The notes under the pieces: model-generated
What the model was told of the DNA's origin: nothing
The model's input: only the letters and a program-made list of their open reading frames with translations
Database searches by the model: none
Shown here: positions 44,799 through 53,814 of the stretch, one piece after another
Numbering within the stretch: position 1 is the stretch's first letter
Layout: each line of letters begins with the position of its first letter
Made by a program: the position numbers and the translations under genes
Assembly: GCA_036745495.1 (NCBI GenBank)
Contig: DAIOGA010000001.1
Location: 124,001-188,000 of the forward strand
DNA: 64,000 nucleotides
Direction: 5' to 3'
From: Methylopumilus sp036745495
Lineage (GTDB): Bacteria; Pseudomonadota; Gammaproteobacteria; Burkholderiales; Methylophilaceae

Positions 44799-47700
44799 TT
44801 AGTTTCTATCGAGGTCAATATCAATAGCTAGTGAACGAATTTCTTTAACCAACACGTTGAATGATTCAGGCATGCCCGCATCAATCTTATGCTCACCCTT
44901 CACTATGTTTTCGTATACTTTAGTTCTACCAGCAACGTCGTCTGATTTAACAGTCAACATTTCTTGTAAGGTGTAAGCAGCGCCGTATGCTTCGAGCGCC
45001 CAAACTTCCATCTCACCAAAACGTTGTCCACCGAATTGCGCTTTACCGCCCAGAGGTTGTTGCGTTACAAGAGAGTAAGGTCCTGTTGAACGAGCATGCA
45101 TTTTGTCATCAACTAAATGATGTAATTTAAGCACATGCATATAGCCTACTGTGACAGGTCTTTCAAATGCCTCGCCTGTGCGACCATCAAACAATTTAAC
45201 TTGCGTTTTATTTGCTGAAAATTGCAAGAGTTCTGTTTTTGGATCGTTATCTGGGTAAGCAAGATCTAACATATATTTAATGTCAGATTCAGATGCACCA
45301 TCAAATACTGATGTAGCGAATGGAACACCATTTTTTAAGTGTTGGGCAAGCTCTACAACTTCTTCATCGTTCAATGATTTAATATCTTCTTTTTTACCAG
45401 AAGCATCGTTGTAAATTTGATCTAAGAATTTACGAACTTCAGTAATCTTCGCTTCTTCTTTTAACATTTCGCCAATACGAACGCCTAACCCTTTAGCTGC
45501 CCATCCAAGATGGGTTTCTAAGATTTGACCGATGTTCATTCGGGAAGGAACGCCTAATGGATTTAATACAATATCCAAAGGTGTGCCATCAGCCATATGT
45601 GGCATATCTTCTACAGGAGCGATTTTTGAAACCACACCTTTGTTACCGTGACGTCCGGCCATTTTATCGCCAGGTTGAATTCTACGTTTCACAGCTAAGT
45701 AAACCTTAACCATTTTTTGAACGCCTGGAGGAAGTTCGTCGCCTTGTGTTAATTTACGCTTTTTCTCTTCAAAACGTTTATCGAATTGTTCTTTAGCAAC
45801 CGCTAAATTATCTTTCAATGTTTCTAATTGTTTTGAAGCGTCGTCATTACCTAAACGAATATCAAACCAATCGTATCTATTAATTGAAGCTAGAAAATCT
45901 TTAGAGATTTTTTCGCCTTTTTTCAAGCCTTTTGGGCCGCCAGTTGCAACTTTGTTTGTAAGTAATCTTTCGATTCTTCCAAAAGTATCATCTTCTACAA
46001 TTCTTAATTGATCAGCCAAGTCTTGTTTGAAGTGTTTTAATTGATCATCAATAATTTGTTGTGCTCTTGAATCTCTATCAATACCTTCTCTAGTAAATAC
46101 TTGAACGTCAATAATTGTGCCAGACATACCTGATGGCACTCTCAAACTTGTATCTTTTACATCAGAAGCTTTTTCACCAAAGATTGCTCTTAAAAGTTTT
46201 TCTTCAGGTGTAAGTTGTGTTTCACCTTTAGGTGTCACTTTACCTACAAGCACATCGCCTGATTCAACTTCAGCACCGATATAAATAATGCCGGATTCAT
46301 CAAGTCTTCCAAGCATTCTTTCTGAAAGATTTGAAATATCGCGTGTAATTTCTTCTGGGCCTAATTTTGTATCTCTAGATACTACAGATAACTCTTCAAT
46401 ATGAATTGATGTATATCGATCTTCAGCTACTACGCGCTCTGAAATTAAAATCGAATCCTCGAAGTTATAACCATTCCATGGCATAAATCCAACAAGCATA
46501 TTTTGACCAAGCGCTAATTCACCCACATCAGTCGATGCGCCGTCAGCAATCACATCACCTCTTGCAATCTTGTTGCCAATTCTTACGAGTGGCCTTTGAT
46601 TGATATTAGTATTTTGATTTGATCTTGTGTATTTAGTTAGATTGTAAATATCAACACCAACTTCTCCATCTGCAGCTTCATCGTCGTTTACGCGAATCAC
46701 AATACGTCTTGAATCAACATAATCAACAACACCGCCTCGTTTGGCTTGAACTGTTGTGCCAGAGTCAGTTGCTACTGTTCTTTCAATACCTGTACCTACA
46801 ACAGCTTTCTCTGCTCTTAAGCAAGGTACTGCTTGACGTTGCATGTTTGCACCCATAAGCGCACGGTTTGCATCGTCATGTTCTAGGAATGGAATAAGTG
46901 CAGCGGCTACAGAAACAATTTGTCCAGGCGCCACATCCATATATTGAATAGGATCTACTGATGACATCGTAAATTCATTACGGTGACGACATGAAATTAA
47001 GTCGTCTTGAAAGTGTCCTTTATTATCAAGCTCAGTATTCGCCTGGGCGATTACAAATTCACTTTCTTCAATTGCAGAAAGGTAATCTATCTTCGCAGTG
47101 ACTTTTCCATTTTCAACACGTCTATAAGGTGTCTCTAAAAATCCGTATTGATTTGTTCTTGCATAAAGTGCGAGCGAATTAATCAATCCGATGTTTGGAC
47201 CTTCTGGTGTTTCAATTGGACATACACGTCCATAATGTGTTGAGTGAACGTCACGCACTTCAAAGCCAGCACGCTCTCTTGTTAAACCGCCAGGGCCTAA
47301 TGCTGACACTCTGCGTTTATGTGTAATCTCAGATAATGGGTTAGTTTGATCCATGAATTGAGATAATTGTGACGAACCAAAAAATTCTCTAATCGCGCTT
47401 GAGATAGGTTTTGAATTAATTAAATCGTGTGGCATTAAATTATCTGCCTCAGCTTGACTTAATCTTTCCTTAACAGCTCGTTCAACACGAACAAGTCCTG
47501 TTCTAAATTGATTCTCCACAAGCTCACCCACTGAACGAATTCTTCGATTACCTAAATGATCGATATCATCTATTTCACCGCGACCATTACGCAACTCGAT
47601 AAGTACACCGATCACAGCCAAGATATCGTCGTTTGATAAAATGTTTGCACCAGTTTCACCTTGAGGACCAACGCGCTTATAAAATCTTTGTAACCAGTTT

Positions 47701-48968
47701 GCATGTTGCTCGAAAACTTTTGGATGTGCTCTGCGATTAAATTTCATACGACCTACATTAGATAAGTCATATCGATCTTCATTAAAGAATAATCCTTTAA
47801 ATAAAGCCTCAACTGCGTCTTCAGTTGGTGGTTCACCAGGTCGCATCATTCGATAAATAGCAACTTTAGCGCTGTATTGATCAGGCACTTCATCTGAAGT
47901 AAGTGTTTGAGAAATATAATCGCCATGATCTAAATCATTTGAATAGAGCGTATGAATTTGCCCTACGCCTACTTCAATAAATTTATCCAACACTGATTCT
48001 GTGATTTCATCGTTTGCATTAGCTATAACTTCGCCTGTATTTTTATCTACAATTGCTTTTGAAATCTTACGGCCTAAAATAAAATCTTTATCTACTGTGA
48101 TTTTATTTACGCCTGCTTTTTCCATATCGCGAATATGTTTAACAGTAATGCGTTTGTCTTTTTGAACAATTACATTTCCTCTTTTATCAGCGATATCAAA
48201 TTTAGCAATTTCACCTCTTAAGCGATCAGGAACTAATTCAAACTCAATTGATTTTGCAGTCACATTGAATGCATCGAAGTCGTAATATGTTTCTAGAATT
48301 TGTTCTGGTGAATAGCCTAAAGCTTTCAACAAAATTGTGACCGGCATTTTTCTGCGACGATCTACACGGAAATATAAATAATCTTTGGGGTCAAATTCGA
48401 AATCTAACCAAGAACCACGATAAGGGATGATTCTTGCAGAAAATAATAATTTGCCAGAGCTATGTGTTTTACCTCGATCATGCTCAAAGAATACACCAGG
48501 GCTTCTATGGAGTTGGGATACGATAACTCGCTCAGTACCGTTAATAACAAACGAGCCGTTATCTGTCATAAGCGGAATCTCGCCCATGTACACTTCTTGT
48601 TCTTTAATTTCTTTAACTGTTGGTTTTGATGCTTCTTTATCCATGAGAGTTAAACGAACTTTGACTCTTAATGGAACACCGTATGTTAATCCGCGCTGTT
48701 GACATTCTTTAACATCAAACGCTTCTTCACCTAAATTGTAAGTAACAAAATCGAGTCTTGCATTGCCAGAGTGACTTACGATAGGAAATACTGAATTGAA
48801 TGTAGACTGTAAACCTTCACTTAGTCTTTGTTCAGGATGCGTATTTTTTTGTAAAAAAGCTGCGTAAGATTCAAGCTGCATGGTGAGCAAATATGGAATA
48901 TCTTGCACACGCTCTCTTTTAGCAAAACTTTTTCTAATACGTTTTTTTTCAGTAAAGGAATAGCTCAT
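44799..48968 (-). CDS. rpoB: RNA polymerase subunit beta
   Basis: Second large catalytic subunit, 1389 residues from MSYSFTEKKRIRKSFAKRE. The frame is open 8 codons further upstream, but AGGAG lies just before the ATG at 48968, which also matches the family N-terminus. The rifampicin-binding region SSQLSQFMDQTNPLSEITHK has no known resistance change. The end contains the conserved KFGGQRFGEMEVWALEAYGA-like text (read as GGQRFGEMEVWALEA). Confidence 0.99.
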   Translation of the reverse strand: MSYSFTEKKRIRKSFAKRERVQDIPYLLTMQLESYAAFLQKNTHPEQRLSEGLQSTFNSVFPIVSHSGNARLDFVTYNLGEEAFDVKECQQRGLTYGVPLRVKVRLTLMDKEASKPTVKEIKEQEVYMGEIPLMTDNGSFVINGTERVIVSQLHRSPGVFFEHDRGKTHSSGKLLFSARIIPYRGSWLDFEFDPKDYLYFRVDRRRKMPVTILLKALGYSPEQILETYYDFDAFNVTAKSIEFELVPDRLRGEIAKFDIADKRGNVIVQKDKRITVKHIRDMEKAGVNKITVDKDFILGRKISKAIVDKNTGEVIANANDEITESVLDKFIEVGVGQIHTLYSNDLDHGDYISQTLTSDEVPDQYSAKVAIYRMMRPGEPPTEDAVEALFKGLFFNEDRYDLSNVGRMKFNRRAHPKVFEQHANWLQRFYKRVGPQGETGANILSNDDILAVIGVLIELRNGRGEIDDIDHLGNRRIRSVGELVENQFRTGLVRVERAVKERLSQAEADNLMPHDLINSKPISSAIREFFGSSQLSQFMDQTNPLSEITHKRRVSALGPGGLTRERAGFEVRDVHSTHYGRVCPIETPEGPNIGLINSLALYARTNQYGFLETPYRRVENGKVTAKIDYLSAIEESEFVIAQANTELDNKGHFQDDLISCRHRNEFTMSSVDPIQYMDVAPGQIVSVAAALIPFLEHDDANRALMGANMQRQAVPCLRAEKAVVGTGIERTVATDSGTTVQAKRGGVVDYVDSRRIVIRVNDDEAADGEVGVDIYNLTKYTRSNQNTNINQRPLVRIGNKIARGDVIADGASTDVGELALGQNMLVGFMPWNGYNFEDSILISERVVAEDRYTSIHIEELSVVSRDTKLGPEEITRDISNLSERMLGRLDESGIIYIGAEVESGDVLVGKVTPKGETQLTPEEKLLRAIFGEKASDVKDTSLRVPSGMSGTIIDVQVFTREGIDRDSRAQQIIDDQLKHFKQDLADQLRIVEDDTFGRIERLLTNKVATGGPKGLKKGEKISKDFLASINRYDWFDIRLGNDDASKQLETLKDNLAVAKEQFDKRFEEKKRKLTQGDELPPGVQKMVKVYLAVKRRIQPGDKMAGRHGNKGVVSKIAPVEDMPHMADGTPLDIVLNPLGVPSRMNIGQILETHLGWAAKGLGVRIGEMLKEEAKITEVRKFLDQIYNDASGKKEDIKSLNDEEVVELAQHLKNGVPFATSVFDGASESDIKYMLDLAYPDNDPKTELLQFSANKTQVKLFDGRTGEAFERPVTVGYMHVLKLHHLVDDKMHARSTGPYSLVTQQPLGGKAQFGGQRFGEMEVWALEAYGAAYTLQEMLTVKSDDVAGRTKVYENIVKGEHKIDAGMPESFNVLVKEIRSLAIDIDLDRN

Positions 48969-49082
48969 TGCGTCTCCTGGTGTAATTTTCATAAAACAAT
49001 AAACTTTTAATATTTAAGAATATTGTTTTATAAATTTTTATAAGTTTTAACCTATTAATTATCTAAAACAAAAAATAGCAAA

Positions 49083-49104
49083 GGCTGACAGCAAGCTGTC
49101 AGCC
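49083..49104 (-). terminator. Hairpin (possible attenuator) between rplL and rpoB
   Basis: Perfect 10-bp inverted repeat GGCTGACAGC / GCTGTCAGCC, with a loop of two bases or more if the inner pairs open. On the minus strand it is followed by T-rich sequence (TTTGCTATTTTTTG), with the long T-run starting about 7 bases from the stem. E. coli has a partial terminator in this spacer that lowers rpoBC relative to rplJL. Confidence 0.65.
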
Positions 49105-49117
49105 ATGCTAATTAGCA

Positions 49118-49498
49118 TTACTTAAGTTCTGCTGTAGCGCCAGCTTCTTTTAATTTAGCTAGTGCTTCATCAGCTGCAGCTTTTGCAACACCTTCTTTAA
49201 TTGGCTTAGGTGCGCCGTCTACTAAATCTTTAGCTTCTTTTAAGCCAAGACCTGTAATTTCGCGAACAGCTTTAATTACGTTTACTTTGTTGTCGCCTGA
49301 AGCAGTCAACATCACTGTAAACTCAGTTTTTTCTGCAGCAGCAGCGCCGCCAGCAGCAGCAGGTGCAGCAGCAACAGCAACAGCAGCAGCAGCAGCTGAA
49401 ACACCAAATTTTTCTTCCATATCTTTAATAAGTTCTGACAAGTCAAGAACTGACATTGCACTTACTGCATCTAAAATTTCAGCTTTAGAGATAGCCAT
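49118..49498 (-). CDS. rplL: 50S ribosomal protein L7/L12
   Basis: Stalk protein that recruits translation GTPases, 126 residues. It has the N-terminal dimer domain (ILDAVSAMSVLDLSELIKDM), an Ala/Gly-rich flexible hinge at about residues 35-56, and the C-terminal domain (KVNVIKAVREITGLGLKEAKDLV). It is followed by a 14-base palindrome and then a 10-bp hairpin before rpoB. Confidence 0.98.
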   Translation of the reverse strand: MAISKAEILDAVSAMSVLDLSELIKDMEEKFGVSAAAAAVAVAAAPAAAGGAAAAEKTEFTVMLTASGDNKVNVIKAVREITGLGLKEAKDLVDGAPKPIKEGVAKAAADEALAKLKEAGATAELK

Positions 49499-49539
49499 TT
49501 AATACTCCTAATAAAAAATTTAAATTAATCGTTTAAAAA

Positions 49540-50061
49540 TTACGCAGGTTTTTGATCGCGAACTGCTGCTAAACCACGTACAAATTTTGTTGGTACCTCA
49601 TTAAGCGTACGAACAAATTTCGCAATCGGTGCTTGCATTGTTCCCAATAATTTTGCGAGTAATTCTTCACGACTTGGCAATGATGCTAATGCTTCAATAT
49701 TTGAAGCGCTCATTACCTTATTCGGCATTGCTCCTGATTTAATAACAAACTTATCGTTTGATTTGGCAAATTCATTTAGTACTTTAGCAACAGCAACTGG
49801 ATCAGTTGAGATGCCATAAACTATTGGACCTACCATTTCATTGGCTAAGTCAGAGAATGCAGTTCCATCTACGGCTCTTCGAACTAATGTGTTCTTTAAG
49901 ACACGAAGATAAACTCCTGATTTTCTGGCTTGAACTCTTAACGCTGTCATTTCGCTTACACCGATACCTCGGTTTTCTGCTAAAACAACTGCTTGAGCGC
50001 CCGCGATTTGCTTATTAACTTCAGCAACCACTGCCTTTTTTTGTTCAAGATTAAGACTCAA
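49540..50061 (-). CDS. rplJ: 50S ribosomal protein L10
   Basis: Base of the L7/L12 stalk, 173 residues, beginning MSLNLEQKKAVVAEVNKQIAGAQ. The start codon is TTG at 50061 with a strong GGAAGGAG ribosome site six bases upstream. It lies behind a structured leader typical of L10 autoregulation, in which L10 with L12 blocks translation of rplJL. Confidence 0.97.
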   Translation of the reverse strand: MSLNLEQKKAVVAEVNKQIAGAQAVVLAENRGIGVSEMTALRVQARKSGVYLRVLKNTLVRRAVDGTAFSDLANEMVGPIVYGISTDPVAVAKVLNEFAKSNDKFVIKSGAMPNKVMSASNIEALASLPSREELLAKLLGTMQAPIAKFVRTLNEVPTKFVRGLAAVRDQKPA

Positions 50062-50289
50062 GGTCTTCTCCTTCCGTTAAATTAAGCATTAAGTAAACTT
50101 AATACCAACATTACGGCGACCTCTATCAGGATGCTATCCTTCAGGGGTACCGCCATCTGCGTAGGCTCTAGCAAAAGATCACTAGAATTAGACTTGTTAG
50201 CACCTACGGTCTTTGAAAGCTTCACTGATATTTTCGTATCAGTGAACCCAAAGTTCTTTTTAAAAAAGCTTTCGCTTTCTTTTAATTCT
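50062..50289 (-). ncRNA. L10-type ribosomal protein leader upstream of rplJ
   Basis: 228-base spacer between rplA and rplJ. On the minus strand there is a perfect 10-bp hairpin (TTCACTGATA / TATCAGTGAA, 50246-50221). It is followed by the conserved L10-leader elements CAAAGACCGTAGGTG and GAGCCTACGCAGA, whose CCGTAGG / CCTACG arms pair (50208-50203 with 50165-50160), and then GGCGGTACCCC. In E. coli and many bacteria this leader binds L10-L12 to repress translation. No clear promoter was found within it. Confidence 0.78.
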
Positions 50290-50979
50290 TTACACTAAAC
50301 TTGCTGAATCGATTCTTACACCAGCACCCATCGTGCTAGAAACCGATAATTTTTTTACAAAAATACCTTTTGTTGTTGGTGGTTTAGCTTTGTTAATTGC
50401 ATCAATTAATGCTGCTAAATTACCTTTTAATTGGTCAACAGAGAATGATGCTCGGCCAATAGTGCAATGCACGATACCGCCCTTGTCAGTTCTATATTGA
50501 ACTTGTCCGCCTTTTGCATTTTTAACTGCTGCAGCTGTGTCTGGTGTTACCGTGCCCACTTTTGGATTTGGCATTAAACCTCTTGGGCCTAATACTTGTC
50601 CTAATGCTCCAACAACTTTCATAGCATCTGGCGTTGCAATTACTACGTCAAAATCCATCATGCCGCCTTTAATTTTTTCAGCGAGATCATCAAACCCAAC
50701 AATATCTGCACCCGCTGCTTTTGCAGCTTCAGCTGCAGCACCTTGAGCAAATACTGCAACACGTGTTGTTTTGCCTGTACCATTTGGAAGCACTAATGCA
50801 CCACGAATAAGTTGATCAGATTTTTTAGCATCAATCCCTAGATTAATAACTGCATCTACTGATTCATCAAATTTTGCCGTTGCTGTTTCTTTAACAAGTT
50901 GAAGACCTTCTTGTGCCGGATAAGATTTATCACGGTCAACTTTAGATCTTAGTGTTGTAATTCTTTTATTTAATGGCAT
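50290..50979 (-). CDS. rplA: 50S ribosomal protein L1
   Basis: L1-stalk protein and translational repressor of its own operon in other bacteria, 229 residues. It begins MPLNKRITTLRSKVDRDKSY and contains MPNPKVGTVTPD and KGGQVQYRTDKGGIVHCTIG. The chosen ATG at 50979 is one base after the rplK stop and has GGAGG about 11 bases upstream; a GTG three codons earlier sits too close to that site. Confidence 0.97.
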   Translation of the reverse strand: MPLNKRITTLRSKVDRDKSYPAQEGLQLVKETATAKFDESVDAVINLGIDAKKSDQLIRGALVLPNGTGKTTRVAVFAQGAAAEAAKAAGADIVGFDDLAEKIKGGMMDFDVVIATPDAMKVVGALGQVLGPRGLMPNPKVGTVTPDTAAAVKNAKGGQVQYRTDKGGIVHCTIGRASFSVDQLKGNLAALIDAINKAKPPTTKGIFVKKLSVSSTMGAGVRIDSASLV

Positions 50980-50980
50980 C

Positions 50981-51412
50981 TTATACACCCTCCACTTCTA
51001 TACCCATGCTTCGCGCACTGCCTGCGATTGTTCGCACTGCAGCATCCATATCAGCCGCTGTAAGATCTGCCATTTTTGTTTTAGCAATTTCTTCAGCTTG
51101 CGCTCTAGTAATTTTTCCAACTTTATCTGTATGCGGTCTTGGTGAACCTTTTTCTAATTTCGCTGCTTTCTTAATTAGAATTGATGCGGGTGGCGTTTTC
51201 ATAACAAAAGTAAAACTCTTGTCTGCGAAAGCGGTAATCACAACAGGAATAGGTAATCCGGGTTCAAAAGTTTGTGTAGCAGCATTAAATGCTTTACAAA
51301 ACTCCATAATGTTTAAGCCTCTTTGACCTAACGCAGGTCCCACTGGTGGACTTGGGTTAGCTTTGCCGGCTGGGATTTGTAGCTTTATATAGCCAACGAT
51401 TTTCTTTGCCAT
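50981..51412 (-). CDS. rplK: 50S ribosomal protein L11
   Basis: GTPase-centre protein and target of thiostrepton, also needed for the RelA stringent response. It is 143 residues, with KLQIPAGKANPSPPVGPALGQRG and the C-terminal rRNA-binding domain ending IAGSARSMGIEVEG. Confidence 0.98.
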   Translation of the reverse strand: MAKKIVGYIKLQIPAGKANPSPPVGPALGQRGLNIMEFCKAFNAATQTFEPGLPIPVVITAFADKSFTFVMKTPPASILIKKAAKLEKGSPRPHTDKVGKITRAQAEEIAKTKMADLTAADMDAAVRTIAGSARSMGIEVEGV

Positions 51413-51427
51413 TTCATTCTCCTAAAT

Positions 51428-51459
51428 TAGGTACAAGCGCTTTTTTAAAAAGCTCCCTA
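51428..51459 (-). promoter_or_regulatory. Hairpin in the nusG-rplK spacer, possible L1 site
   Basis: Minus strand TAGG...CCTA flanks an inner GCTTTTT / AAAAAGC palindrome in a 69-base spacer 16 bases before rplK. In E. coli L1 represses rplKA through a leader hairpin at this place. The match here is by position and general shape only. Confidence 0.3.
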
Positions 51460-51481
51460 GTTAATTTTTACTGCTGTACTA

Positions 51482-52018
51482 CTAAACTTCTTTTTCTACT
51501 TGACCAAACTCAAGCTCAACTGGTGTTGCTCTACCAAAAATAACCACTGATACTTTAAGTTTGCTTTTTTCGTAATTGATATCTTCAATCGTTCCTGAGA
51601 ACTCTTTAAATGGTCCGTCAATAACGCGAATCGATTCACCTTTTTCGAAAGTAAGTTTTTGCGTTGGATTAGTTTTGCTTTCATCCATGCGCTGTAAAAT
51701 AATTTCTACTTCTTTATCTTTAATTGGTGTTGGTTTTAAGGCGCTTCCACCAATAAATGCTGTTACCTTCGGCGTGCTTTTAACTAAATGCCAACTCTCA
51801 TCATTCATTTCCATTTGAACGAGAACATAACCTGGGTATAGTTTTCTTTCGCTTAATGTTTTTTGGCCAGCTTTCATTTCAATAACCTCTTCTACAGGTA
51901 CCAAAATATCGCCAAAAAGATTCTGAAGATTTGATCGCTCAATTCTTTCAGAAAGTCCTTTTTGAACTAACTTTTCATATCCAGAAAAAGCTTGGACAGC
52001 ATACCAGCGCATCGTCAT
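51482..52018 (-). CDS. nusG: Transcription termination/antitermination factor NusG
   Basis: Binds RNA polymerase, Rho and S10, coupling transcription and translation. The 178-residue protein has the NGN domain (MRWYAVQAFSGYEKLVQKGL, PGYVLVQMEM) and the KOW domain (FEKGESIRVIDGPFKEFSG). The start used is ATG 52018, two bases after the secE stop; ATG 52012 is also possible. Confidence 0.97.
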   Translation of the reverse strand: MTMRWYAVQAFSGYEKLVQKGLSERIERSNLQNLFGDILVPVEEVIEMKAGQKTLSERKLYPGYVLVQMEMNDESWHLVKSTPKVTAFIGGSALKPTPIKDKEVEIILQRMDESKTNPTQKLTFEKGESIRVIDGPFKEFSGTIEDINYEKSKLKVSVVIFGRATPVELEFGQVEKEV

Positions 52019-52020
52019 TA

Positions 52021-52365
52021 CTAACCCCGTCCCAATAACCAATTAATCATGTATGAAAAACTTATATCTACTAATGCCAAGAAAACTGCCATCACAGCAA
52101 CAAGAATGAACACAGTAATGGTCATCTGTATTGTTTCTTTTCTTGTTGGCCATACAACTCTTTTAGCTTCAACAATGGATTCATTAATAAATCCAAATGT
52201 TTTTTGACCAAGAGTCGTTTTCCAAAAAACTATACTTGCTAATCCAAGCCCAACAAGAATGACTAGTATTCTTAATACTAAGGCTTGATCACTTAATAGA
52301 TAAAACCCAACTATTCCTGCTACAAAAAGTAAGAATGAAAAAACAATTTTTAACTTATCTGTCAT
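52021..52365 (-). CDS. secE: Preprotein translocase subunit SecE
   Basis: Small essential subunit that clamps SecY. It is 114 residues with three hydrophobic segments, as in E. coli, and the conserved cytoplasmic text SIVEAKRVVWPTRKETIQ before the last helix. It starts only 19 bases after the 3' end of tRNA-Trp, so it must share a transcript with the tRNA. Confidence 0.95.
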   Translation of the reverse strand: MTDKLKIVFSFLLFVAGIVGFYLLSDQALVLRILVILVGLGLASIVFWKTTLGQKTFGFINESIVEAKRVVWPTRKETIQMTITVFILVAVMAVFLALVDISFSYMINWLLGRG

Positions 52366-52384
52366 TAATACTTCTTTCTTTTAA

Positions 52385-52460
52385 TGGCAGGCCAGGAGGG
52401 TCTCGAACCCCCAACCCTCGGTTTTGGAGACCGATACTCTACCAATTGAGCTACTGGCCT
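52385..52460 (-). tRNA. tRNA-Trp (anticodon CCA)
   Basis: 76 bases including an encoded CCA end. The acceptor stem is AGGCCAG / CTGGCCT, the anticodon loop CTCCAAA is on a TCGGT/ACCGA stem, and the T-loop GGGGGTTCGAGACCC is normal. It lies between tufB (23 bases) and secE (19 bases). Confidence 0.97.
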
Positions 52461-52479
52461 AAATATAAAATATATCTCT

Positions 52480-53682
52480 AAAACTATTCAATCACCTTAG
52501 CAACAACACCAGCACCTACTGTGCGGCCACCTTCACGAATCGCAAAGCGTAAACCTTCTTCCATCGCGATTGGTGCAATGAGTGTTACTGTAATTGACAC
52601 GTTGTCACCTGGCATCACCATTTCTGTGCCTGCTGGTAAATCAACAGCGCCTGTTACGTCTGTTGTTCTGAAGTAGAACTGTGGACGGTAACCATTGAAG
52701 AATGGTGTATGACGACCACCTTCATCTTTACCAAGCACATAGATCTCTGCAGTGAATTTTGTATGTGGTGTGATTGAACCTGATTTAGCTAATACTTGAC
52801 CACGTTCAACTTCTTCACGTTTTGTACCACGTAACAACACACCTACGTTGTCACCTGCTTGACCTTGGTCAAGTAACTTACGGAACATTTCAACGCCTGT
52901 ACATGTTGTTTTAAGTGTAGGTTTGATACCTACGATTTCAATTTCATCACCCACTTTAACAATACCGCGCTCAATACGACCTGTCACAACAGTACCGCGA
53001 CCTGAGATTGAGAATACGTCTTCAACTGGCATTAAGAATGCACCGTCGATTGCACGTTCTGGTGTTGGGATATAGCTATCAAGTGCTTCAGCTAATTTAA
53101 AGATTGATGGTTCACCAATTTCAGATTGGTCACCTTCGAGTGCTAATTTTGCAGAACCCATCACGATCGGAGTTTTGTCGCCTGGGAAGTCATACTTCGT
53201 TAAAAGGTCACGTACTTCCATTTCAACGAGTTCTAATAATTCTTTGTCATCCACCATGTCTGCTTTGTTTAAGAAGACCACGATGTAAGGCACACCTACT
53301 TGGCGAGCTAAAAGGATATGTTCACGTGTTTGAGGCATTGGGCCGTCAGCTGCTGAACATACAAGGATCGCGCCGTCCATCTGCGCTGCACCTGTAATCA
53401 TATTTTTAACATAGTCAGCGTGGCCTGGGCAGTCAACGTGCGCATAGTGGCGATTCGCTGTTTCGTATTCTACGTGTGCTGTATTAATTGTAATACCACG
53501 TGCTTTTTCTTCTGGCGCCGCATCAATTTGATCGTAAGCTTTAGCTTCTCCACCAAATTTCTTAGCAAGAATCGTTGTGATTGCCGCTGTAAGTGTTGTC
53601 TTACCATGGTCAACGTGACCAATTGTGCCAACGTTCACATGGGGTTTGGTACGTTCAAATTTGCCTTTTGCCATAATGTTAT
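52480..53682 (-). repeat. Direct repeat copy 2 (tufB, 1203 bases)
   Basis: Apparently identical to 36207-37409, same orientation, 16.3 kb apart. The flanks diverge immediately on both sides. Confidence 0.9.
52484..53674 (-). CDS. tufB: Elongation factor Tu, copy 2
   Basis: 396-residue EF-Tu identical in protein sequence to copy 1, with the same G-motifs. It is embedded between tRNA-Thr(GGT) and tRNA-Trp, the tRNA-tufB arrangement known from E. coli (thrU-tyrU-glyT-thrT-tufB). It is probably transcribed from the stable-RNA promoter upstream of tRNA-Thr(TGT). Confidence 0.99.
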   Translation of the reverse strand: MAKGKFERTKPHVNVGTIGHVDHGKTTLTAAITTILAKKFGGEAKAYDQIDAAPEEKARGITINTAHVEYETANRHYAHVDCPGHADYVKNMITGAAQMDGAILVCSAADGPMPQTREHILLARQVGVPYIVVFLNKADMVDDKELLELVEMEVRDLLTKYDFPGDKTPIVMGSAKLALEGDQSEIGEPSIFKLAEALDSYIPTPERAIDGAFLMPVEDVFSISGRGTVVTGRIERGIVKVGDEIEIVGIKPTLKTTCTGVEMFRKLLDQGQAGDNVGVLLRGTKREEVERGQVLAKSGSITPHTKFTAEIYVLGKDEGGRHTPFFNGYRPQFYFRTTDVTGAVDLPAGTEMVMPGDNVSITVTLIAPIAMEEGLRFAIREGGRTVGAGVVAKVIE

Positions 53683-53717
53683 ATCCTTAATTAATTACAT
53701 TCTTCAAAATAATCTAC

Positions 53718-53792
<75 letters not shown>

Positions 53793-53814
53793 GTGTCCAA
53801 ATTCTCAAAATATC

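Noticed and set aside
49330..49400. GCAGCA-type triplet repetition
   Set aside because: Explained by the alanine codons of the L7/L12 hinge, not a tandem repeat element.
49287..49502. Alanine-rich plus-strand frame opposite rplL
   Set aside because: Caused by the GCA/GCT-rich hinge of L7/L12; antisense translation of such DNA is also open and Ala-rich.
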